Shown in pieces: positions 57,906 to 64,000 of a stretch of 64,000 bases of DNA. Every line of letters starts with the position of its first letter. Position 1 is the first letter of the stretch. The notes under the pieces are model-generated. The model was not told where the DNA came from. It worked only from the letters and a program-made list of their open reading frames with translations, and ran no database searches. The translations under genes were made by a program, and so were the position numbers. The stretch is from Halomonas borealis. GTDB lineage: Bacteria; Pseudomonadota; Gammaproteobacteria; Pseudomonadales; Halomonadaceae. Location: NCBI RefSeq assembly GCF_004798905.1, contig NZ_SDMO01000009.1, positions 62,001 to 126,000 of the forward strand, in the 5' to 3' direction.

Positions 57906-59341
57906 CAACGGTCGTCTCCCGGGGCGTCGGTGGCGGTCAGCGTGGCCAGGGCCTCGCGGGCGCGCTGGGCGGCGGCGCGAACCTGATCGGGGGCGGTGCC
58001 GCCGATGTGGTTGCGCGCGGCCACCGAGCCCTCGAGGGTCAGTACCTCGAAGACGTCCTGCTCGATGACCTCGGAGAAGCGGCGCAGCTCCTCGAGGCTC
58101 ATGTCGGAGAGGTCCTTGTCCGCGCTGATGCCGTAGGCCACGGACTGGCCGACGATCTCGTGGGCATCGCGGAAGGCCACGCCGCGGCACACCAGGTAGT
58201 CGGCCAGGTCGGTGGCGGTGGAGAAGCCCTTGCGCGCGGCCTCGCGCATGTTATCGGCCTTGGCCTCGATGGCCGGCACCATGTCGGCGAACGCCTTGAG
58301 GCAGTCCTGCGCGGTGGTCAGGGCGTCGAATAGCGGCTCCTTGTCCTCCTGGTTGTCCTTGTTGTAGGCCAGCGGCTGGGACTTCATCAGCGTCAGCATG
58401 CCCATCAGGTGGCCGTAGACGCGGCCGGTCTTGCCGCGCACCAGCTCCGGCACGTCCGGGTTCTTCTTCTGTGGCATGATCGATGAGCCGGTGCAGAAGC
58501 GGTCGGGCAGGTCGATGAAGTCGAACTGGGCGCTGGTCCACAGCACCAGTTCCTCGCTCATCCGCGACAGGTGCATCAGCAGGGTGCTGGCGAAGGCGGT
58601 GAATTCGATGGCGAAGTCGCGGTCGCTGACGGCATCGAGGCTGTTCTCGGCGGGGCGGTCGAAGCCCAGCAGCTCGGCGGTCACATGGCGGTCGATGGGA
58701 TAGGTGGTGCCGGCCAGGGCGGCGGCGCCCAGCGGCAGCACGTTGACGCGCTTACGGCAGTCGAGCAGCCGTTCATGGTCGCGGGCCAGCATCTCATGCC
58801 AGGCTAGCAGGTGATGGCCGAAGGTCACCGGCTGGGCGGTCTGCAGGTGAGTGAAACCGGGCATGATGGTGTCGGCCTCGTGGTCGGCCAGCGCGATCAG
58901 GCCCTGGCGCAGGCGGGCGAGCTCGGCGGCCACGGTGTCGATCTCGTCGCGCAGGAACAGGCGGATGTCGGTGGCCACCTGGTCGTTGCGCGAGCGGCCG
59001 GTATGCAGCTTCTTGCCGGTGATGCCGATCTTGTCGGTGAGGCGCGCCTCGATGTTCATGTGCACGTCCTCGAGAGCCACCGACCATTCGAAGGTGCCGG
59101 CCTCGATCTCCGCCTGCACCTCGTCGAGGCCGGCCAGGATGGCATCGCGCTCGTCCTCGCTGAGTACCCCGACCCGGGCCAGCATGGTGGCATGGGCGCG
59201 CGAGCCTTGGATATCGTGGTGGGCCAGGCGCTGATCGAAGTCGACCGAGGCGGTGAAGCGGGCGACGAAGGCGTCGGTGGGCTCGCTGAAGCGGCCGCCC
59301 CAGGACTGGTTGGTGCTATCGCTCGTCGGGGGTTGGCTCAT
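57905..59341 (-). CDS. argH: Argininosuccinate lyase
   Basis: A 478-aa ArgH that splits argininosuccinate to arginine and fumarate. The signature [20 protein letters not shown] and the N-terminal [19 protein letters not shown] are diagnostic. The start at 59341 has AAGGA ten bases upstream, favoured over an in-frame ATG 18 bp earlier. First gene of the argH-lptM-lysA-dapF-DUF484-xerC-HAD operon; divergent from hemC. Confidence 0.95.
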   Translation of the reverse strand: MSQPPTSDSTNQSWGGRFSEPTDAFVARFTASVDFDQRLAHHDIQGSRAHATMLARVGVLSEDERDAILAGLDEVQAEIEAGTFEWSVALEDVHMNIEARLTDKIGITGKKLHTGRSRNDQVATDIRLFLRDEIDTVAAELARLRQGLIALADHEADTIMPGFTHLQTAQPVTFGHHLLAWHEMLARDHERLLDCRKRVNVLPLGAAALAGTTYPIDRHVTAELLGFDRPAENSLDAVSDRDFAIEFTAFASTLLMHLSRMSEELVLWTSAQFDFIDLPDRFCTGSSIMPQKKNPDVPELVRGKTGRVYGHLMGMLTLMKSQPLAYNKDNQEDKEPLFDALTTAQDCLKAFADMVPAIEAKADNMREAARKGFSTATDLADYLVCRGVAFRDAHEIVGQSVAYGISADKDLSDMSLEELRRFSEVIEQDVFEVLTLEGSVAARNHIGGTAPDQVRAAAQRAREALATLTATDAPGDDR

Positions 59342-59630
59342 CGGGCTGACATCCTTCATGACGGTAAGAGGGGCTCGGCGGACGGCGGGGCGTGCCGGCT
59401 TGACATGCCGGAAAGTGTACCAGAGTCCGCGCCCCAGGCGAGCGGCGGGAGCGCTTCGTGGGCCGCCGCGCCGTCGCCCGGGGCAGGCCGCGCGTTGAGG
59501 CTTCGAAGGTGGTTCCGGCGGGGTGGCGATTTGCCTGGCTTGCCGGGTCCTTTATGATGACGCTATATCAGAGAGCACCGGTCGCCCGCGCGAAGGCGCC
59601 GGCGCCATGAACCGGGACGGAGAGAAGCCT

Positions 59631-60572
59631 GTGCAAGCCATGACGAAGTTGCGTATCGCCACTCGCAAGAGCCAGCTGGCCCTGTGGCAGGCCGAATACG
59701 TCCGTGATCGCCTGATGGCGACGCATCCCGAGCTCGAGGTGGAGCTGGTACCGATGTCGACCCGCGGCGACAAGATCCTCGACACGCCGCTGGCCAAGGT
59801 CGGCGGAAAGGCGTTGTTCGTCAAGGAGCTGGAAGAGGCGATGCTCGATGGTCGTGCCGACATCGCCGTGCACTCCATGAAGGACGTGCCCATGCATTTC
59901 CCCGAGAGCCTGGGGCTGTCGGTGATCCTCGAGGGCGCGGAGCCGACCGACGCCTTCGTGTCGCATCGCTACGGTTGCCTGGATGAGCTGCCCGAGGGCG
60001 CGCGTGTCGGCACCTCCAGCCTGCGTCGCGGCCTGCAGATACGCGAGGCGCGCCCCGACCTGGAGGTGTTGAGCCTGCGCGGCAACGTCCAGACTCGCCT
60101 CGGCAAGCTCGACAGCGGCGAGTTCGATGCCATCCTGCTGGCCACCTCCGGGCTCAAGCGCCTGGGGCTCGGGGATCGCATCACCATGGAGCTGCCGGCG
60201 GAGGTCTGTCTGCCGGCCTGTGGCCAGGGCGCGCTGGGCATCGAGTGCCGCATGCATGATGCCGAGTTGATCTCGCTGCTGGCGCCGCTCGACGATCCGG
60301 CCACCGCCACGCGGGTGCGCGCCGAGCGCGCCATGAACACTCGCCTCGAGGGCGGCTGTCAGGTGCCGATCGGCGGCCATGCGATCTTCGAGGACGACGG
60401 CCAGACCCTGTGGCTGCGCGCCCTGGTCGGCAATCCCGAGGGTACCGAGGTGCTGCGTGCCGAGGGCCGAGGCTCGATCCATGAGCCGGAGGCGCTAGGC
60501 ATCCGCGTCGCCGAAGAGCTGCTGGAAATGGGCGCAGGCGACATCCTCGCCGAGGTCTACGGCGCCGGTTGA
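59631..60572 (+). CDS. hemC: Hydroxymethylbilane synthase
   Basis: A 313-aa porphobilinogen deaminase. [43 protein letters not shown] and the cofactor Cys in [12 protein letters not shown] are typical. The start is taken as a GTG with GGAGAG six bases upstream; an ATG nine bases later is possible. First gene of hemC-hemD-hemX-hemY. Confidence 0.95.
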   Translation: MQAMTKLRIATRKSQLALWQAEYVRDRLMATHPELEVELVPMSTRGDKILDTPLAKVGGKALFVKELEEAMLDGRADIAVHSMKDVPMHFPESLGLSVILEGAEPTDAFVSHRYGCLDELPEGARVGTSSLRRGLQIREARPDLEVLSLRGNVQTRLGKLDSGEFDAILLATSGLKRLGLGDRITMELPAEVCLPACGQGALGIECRMHDAELISLLAPLDDPATATRVRAERAMNTRLEGGCQVPIGGHAIFEDDGQTLWLRALVGNPEGTEVLRAEGRGSIHEPEALGIRVAEELLEMGAGDILAEVYGAG

Positions 60573-61354
60573 TGGCGACGCCGCCGGTCTTGATCTGCCG
60601 CCCCGGCCCCCGGGCCGCGGCGCTGGCCGACGCCATCGCCGCGCGCGGTGTCGCCGTCGAACATGGCGATGCCATGGCCCTCGACCCGCTGCCGGAAACC
60701 GCGCAGCAGCGTAGCGTCTGGCTGGATTTCGACCAGTACCGGCGCGTGGTGGTGGTAAGCCCCTTCGCCGCCGAATGCCTCGCCGAGGCGTTGGAGCGCT
60801 ACTGGCCCCAGCTACCGGTCGGGGTGGACTACTATGCCGTGGGGGCGGCGACCGCCGCGGTCCTGCACCGTGAGCTGGGCGTGCGTGTGCACCTGCCTCC
60901 CGCCGGCGACACCAGCGAGGCGTTGCTCGCCCTGGGGTCGTTGAGGCGCCTCGATGAGCAGCGCGTGCTGTTGGTGGCCGGCGAAGGCGGTCGGCCGCTG
61001 CTCGGCGAGACGCTCGCCGAGCGAGGCGCCCGATTGACCCGCCTGGCGCTCTATCGGCGCCGCCTGCTCGCCCCTGACGCGGGGCTCGAGCGGCGGCTCG
61101 CCGAGGGCGACTACCGCGCCCTGGTGGTCACCAGCGGAGAAATCCTCGAACATCTGGCAAGATGGTGTTCGCACACCGCCTTGCACCAACCGCTAATCGT
61201 GTCCAGTACCCGGTTGGCTACACTGGCCGACACGCTGGGGTTTCGTCGCCCCGTCGTGGCGTCTGGGGCTACGCCCGCCGCGCTGGCGGACGCCGTGGCC
61301 GAGGGAGACCCGGAGAAGGCCGATGTCGATCATGATGATCTCGAAAAGGGCTAG
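60572..61354 (+). CDS. hemD: Uroporphyrinogen-III synthase
   Basis: A 260-aa HemD. The family is poorly conserved but LICRPGPRAAALADAIAARGV, VVVSPFAAECLAEAL, YAVGAATAAVL and RLTRLALYRRR are recognisable. It closes hydroxymethylbilane to uroporphyrinogen III. Its ATG shares a base with the hemC stop (TGATG), so the two are coupled. Confidence 0.93.
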   Translation: MATPPVLICRPGPRAAALADAIAARGVAVEHGDAMALDPLPETAQQRSVWLDFDQYRRVVVVSPFAAECLAEALERYWPQLPVGVDYYAVGAATAAVLHRELGVRVHLPPAGDTSEALLALGSLRRLDEQRVLLVAGEGGRPLLGETLAERGARLTRLALYRRRLLAPDAGLERRLAEGDYRALVVTSGEILEHLARWCSHTALHQPLIVSSTRLATLADTLGFRRPVVASGATPAALADAVAEGDPEKADVDHDDLEKG

Positions 61355-61360
61355 CGACAG

Positions 61361-62773
61361 ATGAGCAATCAACACAACGATCAGGACGAACAACAGACGC
61401 CCTCCGACGCCGCTGATGGCACCACCGCGTCGCCCCAGGGCGAGGCCGAGGCGAGCGCGAGTGGGTCCGGCTCCTCGCGCCGTTCCCGGCGTCGCGGCAA
61501 GGGAGGTGCCGCGGCCAAGGGTGGCGAGTCGAACGGCGACAAGGCCGCTTCGCGTCAGGCTGCCGCCAAGCCTGCGGCATCCAGCGAGGCCAAGAGTGAG
61601 GCCAAGAGCGAGGCTTCCTCGACGCCGGCCAAGGGTGGTGCGGCCTCCTCGGGCCAGGGCGGCAAGTCGACACCCGGAAAATCGACACCCGGCAAGCCCG
61701 GCGGTGGCCAGGGCGGCAAGGGCTCGGGCGGTGCTGGCGAGCCCCCCCGTCGTGGGGGCAAGGCCGGCGCCGTGGCGTTGGGGCTGGTGATCCTGCTCGG
61801 TGCCGGCGGCATCTACTTCGGCTGGCAGGTCTGGCAGCGGCTCGACGCCCAGCAGCAGAACCTGGCCGCGCTGCCCGAGCAGCCCGCCGGCCAGGGCGCG
61901 CTGGATGACCTGTCCACGCGGCTGGAGAGCAGCCAGGGCGAGCGCGAGGCCGCCATCGACGACCTGCGTAGCGAGTTCTCCGACTATCGCGGCAGCGTCG
62001 ACGATGCCCTCGACCGGGTCCTCAAGGAGCTGGCCAGCGAGCAGCAGACCGACGAACGCGACTGGCTCCACGCCGAGGCCGCCTACCTGCTGCGCCTGGC
62101 CAATCAACGCCTGCAGCTCGAGCGCGACGTCAAGGGTGCCTCGGCGCTGTTGAGTACCGCCGATGCGCGACTCGAGGAGGCCGATAATCCGGCGCTGCTG
62201 CCGGTGCGGCGCGATATCGCCTCGGAGCTGGCCGCCCTGGACGCCGTGCCACGGGTCGACCGCACGGGCCTTTACCTGGCGCTCAACGCTCAGCAGGAGC
62301 AGATCGCCGGCCTGCCGCTGGCCCAGGACATCGATGCGATCGCCGCCAATTCGACCATCGAGGAGGCGCCGAGTGGCGGCTGGCAGCAACAGTTGTCGCG
62401 AGTCGGCGAGGAGCTCAAGGACCTGGTCACGGTGCGCCAGCACGATGAGGCCCTGGAGGCGCTGGTCTCGCCGGAGCAGGAATCCTATCTGCGCCAGAGC
62501 GTGCGGCTGATCCTCGAGCAGGCTCAGCTGGCGCTGCTCAAGGAGGAGCGAGAGCTCTATGACGCCAGCCTCGACAAGGCGTTGACCCTGATCCGCGGCT
62601 ACTACGACACCCGCGATGATGCCGTGGCGTCGGTGCTGAGCCGGCTCGAGGCGCTCAAGGGCCGCACCATCCGCCCCGAGTTGCCCGATATCAGCGCCTC
62701 CCAGCAGGCGTTGGCCGAGTTCATCGAGCGTCGCTATGAAGCCGGCGACAATGGCCAGGGAGGCGCGTCATGA
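61361..62773 (+). CDS. hemX: HemX-like membrane protein
   Basis: A 470-aa HemX. A Ser/Ala/Gly/Lys-rich low-complexity region of about 130 residues precedes one transmembrane helix (AGAVALGLVILLGAGGIYFGW, about 133-153), then a periplasmic coiled-coil domain with ERDWLHAEAAYLLRLANQRLQ, conserved in the family. Often labelled uroporphyrinogen methyltransferase, but it lacks that enzyme domain. Overlaps hemY by 4 bp. Confidence 0.92.
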   Translation: MSNQHNDQDEQQTPSDAADGTTASPQGEAEASASGSGSSRRSRRRGKGGAAAKGGESNGDKAASRQAAAKPAASSEAKSEAKSEASSTPAKGGAASSGQGGKSTPGKSTPGKPGGGQGGKGSGGAGEPPRRGGKAGAVALGLVILLGAGGIYFGWQVWQRLDAQQQNLAALPEQPAGQGALDDLSTRLESSQGEREAAIDDLRSEFSDYRGSVDDALDRVLKELASEQQTDERDWLHAEAAYLLRLANQRLQLERDVKGASALLSTADARLEEADNPALLPVRRDIASELAALDAVPRVDRTGLYLALNAQQEQIAGLPLAQDIDAIAANSTIEEAPSGGWQQQLSRVGEELKDLVTVRQHDEALEALVSPEQESYLRQSVRLILEQAQLALLKEERELYDASLDKALTLIRGYYDTRDDAVASVLSRLEALKGRTIRPELPDISASQQALAEFIERRYEAGDNGQGGAS

Positions 62774-64000
62774 GAAAGCTGATCCTGCTTATCGTCCTGG
62801 GGCTCGCGGTCGGGGCCCTGTTCGGCCAGCTGATGATGGCGGTGCCCGGCTACTGGCTGGTGCGCATCGGCGACACCTCGGTGCAGACATCTTTCTGGTT
62901 CGGCCTGGTGTTGATGCTGGCCGCCTTCATCGTGCTGCACTTCGTGCTGCGCGTGCTGATGCGCCTGTCTCGGCCGGTATCGCGCTTCAAGGTCTGGAAC
63001 AGCCGCTCACGCAACCGCACCGCCATGAAGCGCACCGTGCGCGGCCTGGTGGCGCTGGCCGAGGGGCGCTGGAAGCGCGCCGAGAAGTCGCTGGTCAAGG
63101 CCGCCGATGACTCCAGCACGCCGCTGGTCAACTATCTCTCCGCGGCTCTGGCGGCCCACTATCAGGGGCGCTACGAACAGGCCGACACCCTGCTCAAGCG
63201 CGCTCACCTGAGCACCGAGGGAGCCGATACCGCGGTCGGCATGATGCAGGCCCAGTTGATGCTGGACCGTCAGCAGTACGAGGAAGCCCTGGCTACCCTC
63301 ACCCGCCTGGACCGCCACCTGCCCAATCACCCGCAGGTGCTCAAGCAGCTCAAGCAGGCCTACATCAGCTTGAACGACTGGGATGGCCTGCGCCGCCTGA
63401 TGCCGCGGTTGGGAGCTCAGCAGCTGATCGCGAAGGAGGAGCGCGAGCAGCTCGAACGCCAGGCCTACCGCGAGCTGATCATCCAGGAGACTCGTCAGCC
63501 GGGCGGCATCGAACGGGTGCGCAACCTGTGGGCGGACATGCCCGAGGAGCTGCGGGGTCATGTCGAATTGATCGTGCTCTACGCCGAGGCACTGCTGCGC
63601 GGCAACGAGCAAGGTATCGCCGAACGCCTGCTGCGCCACTCCCTCAAGGAGCAGTGGGACAGCCGGCTGGTGCTGCGCTACGGCCTGCTCGAGGTGGATG
63701 CCGCCCGCCAACTGGTGGTCGCCGAGAAGTGGCTGCAGGAGCGGCCCAATGATCCGGACCTGCTGCTGACCCTGGGTCGCCTGTCGCTGCGCAACGCTTA
63801 CTGGGGCAAGGCGCAGGAGTACTTCGAGGCCAGCCAGCGCCAGCGTTCCAGCGGCGTGGTGTGCGCCGAGCTGGCGCGTCTCTATGCCAACCTGGGCGAG
63901 CACAACAAGAGCCAGCTCTACTATCGCCAGAGCGTGGAGCTGCTCGACAAGTCGCTGCCCTCGCTGCCGCAGCCGACCGAGCCCGAGGATACCCTGGCGC
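62770..64000 (+). CDS. hemY: HemY protoheme IX biogenesis protein (partial)
   Basis: The first 410 or so codons of HemY; the stop lies outside the window. Two N-terminal transmembrane helices (about residues 3-24 and 40-62) are followed by SRNRTAMKRTVRGLVALAEGRWKRAEK and TPR-like helical repeats. HemY is an inner-membrane protein of haem synthesis of uncertain action, unrelated to protoporphyrinogen oxidase of the same name in Gram-positives. Its start overlaps the hemX stop (ATGA). Confidence 0.93.
   Translation, partial: MRKLILLIVLGLAVGALFGQLMMAVPGYWLVRIGDTSVQTSFWFGLVLMLAAFIVLHFVLRVLMRLSRPVSRFKVWNSRSRNRTAMKRTVRGLVALAEGRWKRAEKSLVKAADDSSTPLVNYLSAALAAHYQGRYEQADTLLKRAHLSTEGADTAVGMMQAQLMLDRQQYEEALATLTRLDRHLPNHPQVLKQLKQAYISLNDWDGLRRLMPRLGAQQLIAKEEREQLERQAYRELIIQETRQPGGIERVRNLWADMPEELRGHVELIVLYAEALLRGNEQGIAERLLRHSLKEQWDSRLVLRYGLLEVDAARQLVVAEKWLQERPNDPDLLLTLGRLSLRNAYWGKAQEYFEASQRQRSSGVVCAELARLYANLGEHNKSQLYYRQSVELLDKSLPSLPQPTEPEDTLA

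Overview
The window reads as chromosome of a halophilic gammaproteobacterium of the Halomonas type. It is GC-rich, its gene neighbourhoods match Pseudomonas/Halomonas order (yicC-rph-crc-pyrE, argH-lptM-lysA-dapF-xerC, hemCDXY), and it carries a four-gene cluster that I recognise as the ectoine TRAP transporter teaABCD of Halomonas elongata. The assignment rests on protein sequences recalled from memory; no search was run.

Positions 1-8550 are an accessory region, part of an integrated island whose left end lies outside the window. A leftward operon encodes a DUF932 protein, a small protein, an ERF single-strand annealing protein, a YqaJ-type nuclease and a RadC/JAB protein, which together look like a phage- or ICE-type recombination module. 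Next come a CxxC/glycine-rich small protein, an AT-rich membrane pentapeptide-repeat gene, a tRNA-like remnant, a decayed P4-type integrase, and an intact tyrosine integrase that sits against the 3' end of yicC, a known integration target. Inverted repeats between the integrase and yicC look like recombinase or excisionase sites.

Positions 8550-35000 are core chromosome: yicC, rph, a Crc-type catalytically altered ExoIII homologue, pyrE, trmL, rep, cytochrome c5, a baeRF-type protein, tRNA-Arg(CCG), an orphan FtsZ paralogue, a FinR-like regulator divergent from fpr, a glnK-amtB-PII nitrogen cluster with a sigma-54 promoter, ubiK, comM, malate synthase G with an IclR-like operator, thiS/thiG, trmB, an EamA exporter and a LysR regulator.

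The most interesting item lies at about 34906-35058, between two convergent genes. It is a complete small-RNA transcription unit on the minus strand: a -35/-10 promoter overlapped by a Fur-box-like sequence, two stem-loops, an unpaired pyrimidine-rich stretch complementary to Shine-Dalgarno sequences, and a Rho-independent terminator. The architecture is that of an iron-responsive PrrF/RyhB-type RNA.

Positions 35085-64000 continue with an AEC transporter, an FKBP isomerase, teaDCBA, a TIGR02444 protein divergent from an ABC-F ATPase, dtd, a tandem universal stress protein, thiD, a second TRAP transporter (TakP-like binding protein), an EEP nuclease/phosphatase, dsbA, cytochrome c4 divergent from engB, a tightly coupled operon argH-lptM-lysA-dapF-DUF484-xerC-HAD, and the haem genes hemC-hemD-hemX-hemY, the last cut by the window end.
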